Below, one piece after another: positions 11,033 through 19,071 of a stretch of 64,000 bases of DNA; within the stretch, counting starts at the first letter, position 1; each line of letters begins with the position of its first letter. The position numbers and the translations under genes were made by a program. The stretch is from Lepidodermella squamata (Eukaryota; Gastrotricha): NCBI GenBank assembly GCA_047495785.1, contig JBLDXI010000019.1, forward strand, positions 2,976,001-3,040,000. The letters are read 5' to 3'. The notes below the pieces were generated by a model. That model did not search any database and was not told where the DNA came from. It saw only the letters and a list, made by a program, of their open reading frames with translations.

Positions 11033-11476
11033 CTACTCGTTCAGGTTCGAGAGCATGTAGTAGATCATGTGCTGCAGTTCCATGAAGACTGCATCTGAGG
11101 CACAAAAACCATCTTGCGAGAATTCCTGCGAATTTTCTTGTCCAATGATGATATTACCCGCAGCAGGCAGGAAAAGGCGGACATCGACATATGTGCGGGG
11201 TGACCCGTTCGGACGAAATACCTTGGCGTGAAACATTCCTCCGATGTGATGTTTCGGTCCATTGCACATCATCTTCCCTCTCGGTAGTTTCAGCTCCTGC
11301 TTGATCTTGTCAACCCATGAGCCTTCGATCTGCATGCTTTCATAAATCATTCGCAGCTCTCGAGCTGAGAGATACAAACCCTTGCGTGTATAGTAGAGTT
11401 TGTTCACTTCGATTGCATGACCAATGAAAAACTCAAGATCTGGAACGTGATCATCATGATTTCGACGCAAGATCAT
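11033..11476 (-). pseudogene. 5'-truncated copy of the - strand Polinton gene (unit 1)
   Basis: Carries only the C-terminal 147 codons of the gene that is complete at 14,951-15,607. The duplication junction replaces its upstream part with protease DNA, and a TAA falls in frame right at the joint. If translated at all it would start at an internal Met (MILRRN). Confidence 0.8.
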
Positions 11477-11921
11477 GAAGGTGGGCTCTTACGCTACAAT
11501 TCCGTGCGATATGCTTCATTATTACGAAAACTATGATATGCATACTAAGCCTCTTTACCTAATCGTGAATGCCTCTCCAAGCTCGACAGCAGGCACTCAT
11601 TGGATAGCCATACATGTAACGGAAACATCAATTACCTTCATGGACTCTTATGGTCAGGATTCGGGATCTTGGTCGGTTCGTCTGGACCATTTCATCGGTA
11701 ACATGGCGAATTGTGGCAGGAAGCTCGTATCATTCAATCACCGCGGCCTTCAACCGTTTGACAGTGCCTACTGTGGTTTGTATTGCCTGGTATTCCTACA
11801 TCAGTCAGCTCGCGGTGTTTCCCTACCTAATATTCTTTCGTTAATCACTAATCATGGCTGGAATACGAGAGCCGAAAATGACGCTTTTGTTGCACGCTTT
11901 GTTAAGGACAACTTTGCATAG
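11475..11921 (+). CDS. PRO: Protease copy 2, chimeric N-terminus
   Basis: 148 aa. It lacks the first 21 native residues, but the junction supplies a new in-frame ATG from the opposite strand of the neighbouring gene, giving MKVGSYATIPCD. The catalytic His, acidic and Cys residues are all kept. Whether the shortened form folds and is expressed is unknown; the native promoter region (capsid gene upstream) is absent. Confidence 0.75.
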   Translation: MKVGSYATIPCDMLHYYENYDMHTKPLYLIVNASPSSTAGTHWIAIHVTETSITFMDSYGQDSGSWSVRLDHFIGNMANCGRKLVSFNHRGLQPFDSAYCGLYCLVFLHQSARGVSLPNILSLITNHGWNTRAENDAFVARFVKDNFA

Positions 11922-11944
11922 TATATAAAAAGAGCTGCTTGTAA

Positions 11945-12794
11945 ATGTTACCTACCATACATAATATTAATAAATCCATAACGGAAGATTATATGACGAT
12001 GACTTCGTTTACCACAGCTTTCCAGGCACCTTGTACTATAATCATTTCTGGCCCTAGTCAGGGTGGAAAATCAACACTAATCAAAGATATTTTGCTGTAC
12101 CCTGGCTCATTCGATAGACCTATCGATAGGGTAGTTTGGTTTCGAGGTATTGCTCAACCAGGTCATGTCGAACTCAGTCAACAAGTTCGGGCAGTGCGTG
12201 GAATTCCGATCGAATATCGGGATGACATAACAACCTTTCACGAGGCTGATTACCTGGGACCTGGGCATAAGCTGCTGGTATTCGATGATAATTACTGCGA
12301 TGCCAAGGATATGAAGCAAGTTGCAGAACTGTTTTACCGCGGTTCGCATCACAGCCAAATTTCAGTAATAATGGCGCAAAATAATTTATTTCCTCGGTTT
12401 GTTTACTGCTATATGAATAATATATTATAACCATGATTTTTAGAGGAAAGTTTTCCCGAGATGTCACCTTGAATGCGAGATACATTATTGTTTTTCGCTC
12501 ACCTTGTGACATGACTCAGTTCGGACACCTGGCTCGTCGAATTTTACCCAAAGACTGGAGATTCTTGCAAGGTTAACAATTTAAATTTCATTTGAATATT
12601 ACCGCTTCACATCATTAAAATATATAGAGAGCTTTGACATTGCTACGAGCGCGCCTTTTGGTTATCTTTTAATAGATAACACATCATCTTGCCCGCCGTT
12701 ACTCCGTTTTCGAAACTTTATCGGATCTCGAACTGGCAACGTTTTTGTAAAGGTGGAAGACGTTCCCAGCTTGAACCTACCACTGACTATATAA
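11945..12794 (+). CDS. ATP: Packaging ATPase copy 2
   Basis: Complete second copy (exons 11,945-12,396, 12,444-12,571 and 12,628-12,794), apparently identical to copy 1, including Walker motifs, both introns and the upstream TATATAAAAAG (11,922). Confidence 0.9.
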
Positions 12795-12988
12795 AAAGGA
12801 CTCTGTGTTACAGTAGGAATAAACACATCAAACTCTTGATTATGTTCGGTTTATTGTGTTACTACTACTACGAATACTACTACTACTACTACAGTATATG
12901 TTAAGCATACGTAGATTAAGTAAGCGATTATATATAGTATTGTCCAGTGTCAGTTTAGTCCATTGAGCCGAGAACGAATTCTCTCTCT

Positions 12989-13432
12989 CTACTCGTTCAG
13001 GTTCGAGAGCATGTAGTAGATCATGTGCTGCAGTTCCATGAAGACTGCATCTGAGGCACAAAAACCATCTTGCGAGAATTCCTGCGAATTTTCTTGTCCA
13101 ATGATGATATTACCCGCAGCAGGCAGGAAAAGGCGGACATCGACATATGTGCGGGGTGACCCGTTCGGACGAAATACCTTGGCGTGAAACATTCCTCCGA
13201 TGTGATGTTTCGGTCCATTGCACATCATCTTCCCTCTCGGTAGTTTCAGCTCCTGCTTGATCTTGTCAACCCATGAGCCTTCGATCTGCATGCTTTCATA
13301 AATCATTCGCAGCTCTCGAGCTGAGAGATACAAACCCTTGCGTGTATAGTAGAGTTTGTTCACTTCGATTGCATGACCAATGAAAAACTCAAGATCTGGA
13401 ACGTGATCATCATGATTTCGACGCAAGATCAT
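12989..13432 (-). pseudogene. 5'-truncated copy of the - strand Polinton gene (unit 2)
   Basis: Same structure as the truncated copy in unit 1: 147 C-terminal codons, upstream part lost at the duplication joint. Confidence 0.8.
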
Positions 13433-13877
13433 GAAGGTGGGCTCTTACGCTACAATTCCGTGCGATATGCTTCATTATTACGAAAACTATGATATGCATA
13501 CTAAGCCTCTTTACCTAATCGTGAATGCCTCTCCAAGCTCGACAGCAGGCACTCATTGGATAGCCATACATGTAACGGAAACATCAATTACCTTCATGGA
13601 CTCTTATGGTCAGGATTCGGGATCTTGGTCGGTTCGTCTGGACCATTTCATCGGTAACATGGCGAATTGTGGCAGGAAGCTCGTATCATTCAATCACCGC
13701 GGCCTTCAACCGTTTGACAGTGCCTACTGTGGTTTGTATTGCCTGGTATTCCTACATCAGTCAGCTCGCGGTGTTTCCCTACCTAATATTCTTTCGTTAA
13801 TCACTAATCATGGCTGGAATACGAGAGCCGAAAATGACGCTTTTGTTGCACGCTTTGTTAAGGACAACTTTGCATAG
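13431..13877 (+). CDS. PRO: Protease copy 3, chimeric N-terminus
   Basis: Identical in sequence to copy 2 (148 aa, start MKVGSYATIPCD created by the junction, catalytic residues kept). Confidence 0.75.
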   Translation: MKVGSYATIPCDMLHYYENYDMHTKPLYLIVNASPSSTAGTHWIAIHVTETSITFMDSYGQDSGSWSVRLDHFIGNMANCGRKLVSFNHRGLQPFDSAYCGLYCLVFLHQSARGVSLPNILSLITNHGWNTRAENDAFVARFVKDNFA

Positions 13878-13900
13878 TATATAAAAAGAGCTGCTTGTAA

Positions 13901-14750
13901 ATGTTACCTACCATACATAATATTAATAAATCCATAACGGAAGATTATATGACGATGACTTCGTTTACCACAGCTTTCCAGGCACCTTGTACTATAATCA
14001 TTTCTGGCCCTAGTCAGGGTGGAAAATCAACACTAATCAAAGATATTTTGCTGTACCCTGGCTCATTCGATAGACCTATCGATAGGGTAGTTTGGTTTCG
14101 AGGTATTGCTCAACCAGGTCATGTCGAACTCAGTCAACAAGTTCGGGCAGTGCGTGGAATTCCGATCGAATATCGGGATGACATAACAACCTTTCACGAG
14201 GCTGATTACCTGGGACCTGGGCATAAGCTGCTGGTATTCGATGATAATTACTGCGATGCCAAGGATATGAAGCAAGTTGCAGAACTGTTTTACCGCGGTT
14301 CGCATCACAGCCAAATTTCAGTAATAATGGCGCAAAATAATTTATTTCCTCGGTTTGTTTACTGCTATATGAATAATATATTATAACCATGATTTTTAGA
14401 GGAAAGTTTTCCCGAGATGTCACCTTGAATGCGAGATACATTATTGTTTTTCGCTCACCTTGTGACATGACTCAGTTCGGACACCTGGCTCGTCGAATTT
14501 TACCCAAAGACTGGAGATTCTTGCAAGGTTAACAATTTAAATTTCATTTGAATATTACCGCTTCACATCATTAAAATATATAGAGAGCTTTGACATTGCT
14601 ACGAGCGCGCCTTTTGGTTATCTTTTAATAGATAACACATCATCTTGCCCGCCGTTACTCCGTTTTCGAAACTTTATCGGATCTCGAACTGGCAACGTTT
14701 TTGTAAAGGTGGAAGACGTTCCCAGCTTGAACCTACCACTGACTATATAA
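13901..14750 (+). CDS. ATP: Packaging ATPase copy 3
   Basis: Complete third copy (exons 13,901-14,352, 14,400-14,527 and 14,584-14,750), apparently identical to copies 1 and 2. Confidence 0.9.
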
Positions 14751-14950
14751 AAAGGACTCTGTGTTACAGTAGGAATAAACACATCAAACTCTTGATTATG
14801 TTCGGTTTATTGTGTTACTACTACTACGAATACTACTACTACTACTACAGTATATGTTAAGCATACGTAGATTAAGTAAGCGATATATAGTATATATAGT
14901 ATTGTCCAGTGTCAGTTTAGTCCATTGAGCCGAGAACGAATTCTCTCTCT

Positions 14951-15607
14951 CTACTCGTTCAGGTTCGAGAGCATGTAGTAGATCATGTGCTGCAGTTCCA
15001 TGAAGACTGCATCTGAGGCACAAAAACCATCTTGCGAGAATTCCTGCGAATTTTCTTGTCCAATGATGATATTACCCGCAGCAGGCAGGAAAAGGCGGAC
15101 ATCGACATATGTGCGGGGTGACCCGTTCGGACGAAATACCTTGGCGTGAAACATTCCTCCGATGTGATGTTTCGGTCCATTGCACATCATCTTCCCTCTC
15201 GGTAGTTTCAGCTCCTGCTTGATCTTGTCAACCCATGAGCCTTCGATCTGCATGCTTTCATAAATCATTCGCAGCTCTCGAGCTGAGAGATACAAACCCT
15301 TGCGTGTATAGTAGAGTTTGTTCACTTCGATTGCATGACCAATGAAAAACTCAAGATCTGGAACGTGATCATCATGATTTCGACGCAAGATCATGAAGGT
15401 GGGCTCTTTACAGCTTGTTATCGACTGCCTGGCCAAAGTGTAGTGTACTCGTTGAAATCGACTGAGGTCATTCCAACCAGGAATCAAACCGCTTCGATTT
15501 GAGCCGGCAGCAGCAGCAGCAGCATGACCACGTGGAGGTAGCAATGGACCATCGATTGTTGGCGATGAGGGGGTATCCATGGTGGTGGTGGTGGTAGTTT
15601 CCATCAA
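14951..15607 (-). CDS. Unknown - strand Polinton gene (complete copy)
   Basis: 218 aa, the only main gene of the element on the - strand. The N-terminus is low complexity (Thr, Pro and Ala runs). The folded part begins near residue 45. Two similar stretches, one ending GLYLSARELRMIYESM and the other with YVDVRLF then FCASDAVFMELQHMIYYM, recall the strand-strand-helix pattern of PC4-type single-strand DNA-binding proteins; this is inference from pattern only. It has its own upstream region facing the gene at 15,788, so the two are divergent. Truncated duplicates lie at 11,033 and 12,989. Confidence 0.7.
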   Translation of the reverse strand: MMETTTTTTMDTPSSPTIDGPLLPPRGHAAAAAAGSNRSGLIPGWNDLSRFQRVHYTLARQSITSCKEPTFMILRRNHDDHVPDLEFFIGHAIEVNKLYYTRKGLYLSARELRMIYESMQIEGSWVDKIKQELKLPRGKMMCNGPKHHIGGMFHAKVFRPNGSPRTYVDVRLFLPAAGNIIIGQENSQEFSQDGFCASDAVFMELQHMIYYMLSNLNE

Positions 15608-15787
15608 ATAAAAGAAGTTATCTCAGGATATATACTACCAAAATGTAAAGCAAGCGTTAGTTATGACTATTTCCACCCTTCTCCGCAGGCAACCTTTTAT
15701 ACAGGTCGGACCGTTAGTTGTCATATAGGTATTGTTTGATTAAGTATATTAACCGTTTCTAGTGACAGTTTGTTAATTAATAATATT

Positions 15788-16171
15788 ATGGCGCCAAAGG
15801 CGCAAACGTCAAAGCGGCAACGAACTCTTGACTTCCTACGGTTGCTTACCCAGGCACCACCTAGCCAGCGGCGACGGTTGCTCGGGTTGGCGCCAACTCG
15901 TATAGTTGTTCTGCTAACCGAAATCTGTCTAAATTTGCTACGTCATAACCTGTCAGCGGACTCGAAGACAGTTAAGAAGCTACGTACATATAAAGCAACT
16001 ATCGAGCGCATTTCCAAGTTTAAATCACCAGACATCAACCGCCAATTGCTAGTTCAAAACGGCAGTGGTGCTTTCATTCCCCTACTTATTTCAGCTGCTA
16101 GTAGCGTTCTACCTTCAGTTATTGACGGTATTTTGGCACTTCGTAAAAGCAGCACTAATCGTGATGTCTGA
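15788..16171 (+). CDS. Small basic/hydrophobic virion-type protein
   Basis: 127 aa. The N-terminus is basic (KAQTSKRQRTLDFLR, QRRRLLG). The middle carries a KKLRTYKATIERI helix. The C-terminus is LLVQNGSGAFIPLLISAASSVLPSVIDGI, a hydrophobic glycine-containing block like that of small Polinton proteins compared with adenovirus pX. Function is not established. Its stop overlaps the start of the next gene (ATGTCTGA). Confidence 0.6.
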   Translation: MAPKAQTSKRQRTLDFLRLLTQAPPSQRRRLLGLAPTRIVVLLTEICLNLLRHNLSADSKTVKKLRTYKATIERISKFKSPDINRQLLVQNGSGAFIPLLISAASSVLPSVIDGILALRKSSTNRDV

Positions 16172-17120
16172 GAAGCATAGTCGCAAGTTGGTCCTCATGC
16201 AAGACTTGGCGGCAGATGGTAATGGAAATGTGACGACGACGACGACGCCAGTTACTACGCGCGCGGAAGGTGTTTGTGATAAAGATGCACTACAACGAAG
16301 AGCAATGACGAGGCAGCGTTTGTTTGATGGGCCCGCCTATTCCAAGGTGGAAGATTTGGAAAATCAAATGACTGATATACTACAGCAACCAAATGTTAAC
16401 TCGCAGAGTGCACGAGAGTACAACTACCTGTTCGGGGAACTTGAACGGCTCAAGCAAAACTTTCGACTGTTCCAAAATACCAGAGTTAACAACCAGACTG
16501 ATCAAGCACCTACGAAAGAGTCACCTCGACCTCCTGCTCCCACACCTGTTACTGGCACTACGCCTACCGCGGCGGCTGCTGCTGCTGCTTCTGATCCGGT
16601 AGCCGGTGGTAGTGATACTGCTGTAGCAGGCACGGTTACTAATGGGGACGCTACAACCAATTACCTCAATGCTCGCTTTGGCAGTTTAAAGTCTGATCAA
16701 CTTGAAAAAGCATCCTCTATTTTGAATCATCTGCGTTCGAATTTGTCACCTGATGCTACCTTCACATTGGATGGATCATCGTCCTCCTCAACAATCACTT
16801 TTATTCGGGATGACAGTACCTTGGCTGAGATCCCGGTCGATACTCTGGTTGAAGTCTTAACAAAAGCTCCAAGCAAATTATCAGTCTCCGCAAAGCAGCT
16901 GTTTCAACCAGTTGCGGAACTCTTGTCAAAGACCTCTGCACCCATGCATCTATTCGCAAAGTCGAGCATTGGTAAATCGGTCACGGCGATGACTAATGCT
17001 CGCTATCAAAATCCGACGCGTCCGCCGCGCCAACGGTCTATGTCGTCGTCATCGTTCCTTCGAGACATTGTTACACCTGATATTGCAACCATGTTTCCGT
17101 GGGAACACGTGGGAACATGA
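16164..17120 (+). CDS. Low-complexity virion-type protein, unknown
   Basis: 318 aa. The first 30 residues contain a Thr run; residues about 55-95 form a likely coiled coil (EDLENQMTDILQQ, NYLFGELERLKQNF). A Pro/Ala/Thr linker follows, and then a mixed region to a Ser-rich end. No family recognised; layout is reminiscent of scaffold or tegument-like proteins. The start at 16,164 overlaps the previous stop by 8 nt, so the pair may be translated from one mRNA. Confidence 0.6.
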   Translation: MSEKHSRKLVLMQDLAADGNGNVTTTTTPVTTRAEGVCDKDALQRRAMTRQRLFDGPAYSKVEDLENQMTDILQQPNVNSQSAREYNYLFGELERLKQNFRLFQNTRVNNQTDQAPTKESPRPPAPTPVTGTTPTAAAAAAASDPVAGGSDTAVAGTVTNGDATTNYLNARFGSLKSDQLEKASSILNHLRSNLSPDATFTLDGSSSSSTITFIRDDSTLAEIPVDTLVEVLTKAPSKLSVSAKQLFQPVAELLSKTSAPMHLFAKSSIGKSVTAMTNARYQNPTRPPRQRSMSSSSFLRDIVTPDIATMFPWEHVGT

Positions 17121-17137
17121 TAAAAGATTGTGGTTGC

Positions 17138-17142
17138 TGCTG

Positions 17143-17178
<36 letters not shown>

Positions 17179-17190
17179 TTACTACTACTA
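17138..17190. repeat. CTA/TAC microsatellite
   Basis: (CTA)n run just after the last Polinton gene. Long ORFs read through it on both strands (poly-Thr, poly-Tyr, poly-Val) and are artefacts. Confidence 0.9.
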
Positions 17191-17235
17191 TCGTAATAAA
17201 ATTTGCAATAAAACACGACCTGCAGGGGTGTCTCA

Positions 17236-17270
17236 ATCGTTCATTCTTTCATTCATTCATTCATTCATTC
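17236..17270. repeat. ATTC microsatellite
   Basis: (ATTC)n run in the non-coding right end of the Polinton. Confidence 0.9.
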
Positions 17271-17324
17271 ATACAACTGCATTTACCAAACCTGCCGCAG
17301 TCACATGATCATGGGAACATTTTT

Positions 17325-17545
17325 CAACAAACAACCTTGATATTTATTATTCAATTTTCATTTTCGCGCCAAAAATTACCAACGACCTTGACATTTATTT
17401 TCAAATTTTCATTTTCGCGCCAAAAATTACAAACGACCTTGACATTTATTTTCAAATTTTTCATTTTCGCGCCAAAAATTACAAACGACCTTGACATTTA
17501 TTTTCAAATTTTCGCGCCAAAACTTTCTCAAACGACCTTGACATA
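17325..17545. repeat. About 50-bp tandem repeat with E2F-like sites
   Basis: Four-plus units of a repeat beginning acgaccttgacatttatttt. Each carries TTTCGCGCCAAA (17,362-17,373; 17,413-17,424; 17,465-17,476; 17,510-17,521), spaced 51, 52 and 45 bp. This equals the textbook E2F consensus TTTSGCGCSAAA. It lies between the last gene and the element's right end, where a replication or expression control region would be expected. Confidence 0.85.
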
Positions 17546-17624
17546 ATCATTATGATTCATTTCTCCGACCGTGGGAAAATATTTGAATTTTTGACCGTTG
17601 CTGGAGACCCCCCCCTTACTACTC

Positions 17625-17686
17625 AATTGATAGATAAAATTGGGTAGCCTCACCATAACGCCTAGGAATAATGCAAGCTTTACCAT
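17625..17686 (-). pseudogene. S0: exon 1 of 4-Cys secreted peptide gene, split by Polinton
   Basis: Exon 1 (17,654-17,686) encodes 11 residues of signal peptide (MVKLALFLGVM) followed by GTGAGG, as in S1-S3. The intron runs only to 17,625 and then becomes Polinton. The second exon should lie left of the element, outside this window. The shared 5' region (17,749-17,824) is kept, so a truncated transcript could still start here. Confidence 0.8.
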
Positions 17687-17748
17687 GATGAAATCTTAAA
17701 GTTAAAATAATAATTGTTATCACAAAGTTTGAAACAAGAAAATTTAAG

Positions 17749-17824
17749 GGAGGCAACAACTGCTTCTCGAAATCGACTCACTCATTCATCGCATACCGAA
17801 TATACAGTCGTAGCGCAAGCAGCA
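17749..17824 (-). promoter_or_regulatory. Conserved 5' region of the S gene family
   Basis: A block of about 75 bp just upstream of exon 1 is shared by all four S genes (also at 18,797-18,870, 21,425-21,485 and 25,553-25,622). Read on the - strand it contains GACTGTATATTC and later GAATAAG, then GAGAAGC. The TATATT may be the TATA element. Its conservation beside non-conserved DNA suggests a promoter or 5' UTR. Confidence 0.5.
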
Positions 17825-17829
17825 GCCAA

Positions 17830-18425
17830 CAGATATGACATTAGCGAAAACACCAGCACAGGGGACGGGGGACATCTGCTATATGTAATAACATTTCCCT
17901 TCCTAAACTCCGTGTGTCTTAAATGAAAACTTCAATACAAAAACAATTCTTTTTATTACGCTGAAGGCAAATAAAAAGAAGCTGATGTTGAATAATAAGA
18001 AAACGTTAGTTGAAGTTCAATTGTTCACAGCAAGGACCAAGGACTCGTTGCAGACGATATTGCGCGAAAACGGTCGCCAAGGCTTATATAAAGCAGGGCA
18101 AAAACAGCCAAATTCCTCGGGTCGCAAACCCTCGACACCTGGGCAACCTCGGCAACGTAGAGCTGTCCGTGGCTGAAGACACTGGTGTGTAGAAGGGATA
18201 AGCCGAGGAAGTTGAAAGTCAGGCCGTGACTTTTATTGAAGGTCGTAGCAGAAGCGATTTTCCTGATTTGTCATTCTATGGCATAATTCCGATTTCTTAC
18301 TTCGCATTATATCTATAATGACACAGCAAGTGAATATTTTATTATGCCATTGATTGGAATACTTGGTGGGCAATTCATAAGAAAGGATAATTTAAAGTTG
18401 TATAGCATGAATACAGCATGTCTAA
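17830..18425. other. Region between S0 and S1
   Basis: Includes a TATATAAAG (about 18,085) and a 63-codon ORF at 17,985-18,176 of no known family. Bases about 18,237-18,425 are shared with about 20,880-21,052, so they are the 3' flank of the duplicated S unit. No other gene seen. Confidence 0.5.
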
Positions 18426-18714
18426 TCAGCTAGGTCTGCAGACGGCGGTAAACCCGCCTCTTTTCCATTTACCGGGTTTGCCAGAATAGGTTGTACACTT
18501 GCTCCCAATCTCAACGCAACCGAAATCAGGAGCCAACATCAACTTGCGAGTACAAGAGGCTATTTGCGCCTCTACTTGCTCGTCAAACGGAAGGCCTTCT
18601 GCCATGAAAAGTAAAGCGACAGTGGCCTGTTGGAATATAACCGAATGATTATAATGGATAGATCAAATCTGGTAGCCTCACCATAACGCCGATGAACAAC
18701 GCCAGCTTTACCAT
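18426..18714 (-). CDS. S1: small secreted 4-cysteine peptide
   Basis: Exon 1 18,682-18,714 (11 codons) and exon 2 18,426-18,626, phase 0 intron of 55 nt (GTGAGG...CCAACAG), 77 aa. The joined frame has a clear signal peptide with MVKLALF in exon 1 and ATVALLFMAEGLP in exon 2. The mature part has four Cys with pattern C-x11-C-x6-C-x19-C, including CVEIGSKC and a basic Gly-rich loop GKPGKWKRGG. The 4-Cys pattern suggests two disulfides and an extracellular role (hormone, defence or matrix). I recognise no family. Three paralogues nearby share intron position, promoter block and 3' flank. Confidence 0.75.
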
Positions 18715-18956
18715 GATAAAAAATTTGAAAACAAATTTTTACCACGAAGTTTGAAATTAGGATATGTATTTGAATTAGAGTATGCCTCACTTAAGTGAGG
18801 CAGCAACTACTTCTTCAAATCGACTCACTTATTCATCGCCTACTGAATATACAGTCTTAGCGCAAGCAGCGTTACGTCAGCGAAAACACAAGTATAGGGT
18901 ACCGCTGCTGCTATGTAATATTATTATCTACTTGGGTTAATAGCCGCTTTTACAAT

Positions 18957-19071
18957 ACATTGTGGTCTGATACTAGTGCAGGGGGCGAAGTTCATTCTTC
19001 AATTTTTCCAAGCTCCTCATTTAAAAGATGATTGAACTTCGCCCCCCTGCCCTAGTATCAGACCACAATGT
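18957..19071. repeat. Hairpin with 38-bp arms
   Basis: Arms 18,957-18,994 and 19,033-19,071 are near-perfect inverted copies (ACATTGTGGTCTGATACTAG...), loop about 38 bp. Likely a small foldback element or two converging MITE ends. Confidence 0.8.

Larger units (their letters stand above)
9527..15408. repeat. Tandem triplication of PRO-ATPase module
   Basis: Three head-to-tail units: about 9,527-11,488, 11,489-13,444 and 13,445-15,408. The offsets are 1,962 and 1,956; the 6-bp difference is a TATATA indel near 12,926. By eye the units are otherwise identical. Each contains most of the protease, the full three-exon ATPase, a TAC repeat, and the 3' part of a - strand gene. The junction (gggctctt/acgct) joins the inside of the - strand gene to codon 21 of the protease with only about 2 bp of shared sequence. 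This points to non-homologous end joining or replication slippage for the first duplication, then unequal exchange. Confidence 0.95.
1..17623 (+). mobile_element. Polinton/Maverick element, left end outside window
   Basis: This is a self-synthesising virus-like DNA transposon. The diagnostic set is all present: protein-primed polymerase B, retrovirus-type integrase, adenovirus-type protease, packaging ATPase and double-jelly-roll capsid protein. The right boundary is set at about 17,623/17,624, where the sequence changes abruptly into a host repeat (intron of a secreted-peptide gene, shared with copies at 18.7, 21.3 and 25.4 kb). The end reads ...TTACTACT(C), i.e. AGTAGTAAGG on the other strand, which fits the AG termini of this class. 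The next six bases (CAATTG or AATTGA) would be the target duplication. I found no match between 1-312 and the reverse complement of 17,120-17,623, so the left terminal repeat is not in the window. Codon frames are intact in every core gene, so the copy looks young. Confidence 0.95.

Noticed and set aside
17325-17545. CRISPR-like array
   Set aside because: Units are directly adjacent with no unique spacers, and the host is an animal; it is a minisatellite.
17099-17546. ORFs of 66-138 codons on both strands in the Polinton right end
   Set aside because: They read through the CTA and ATTC runs and the 50-bp repeats; composition is pure repeat.
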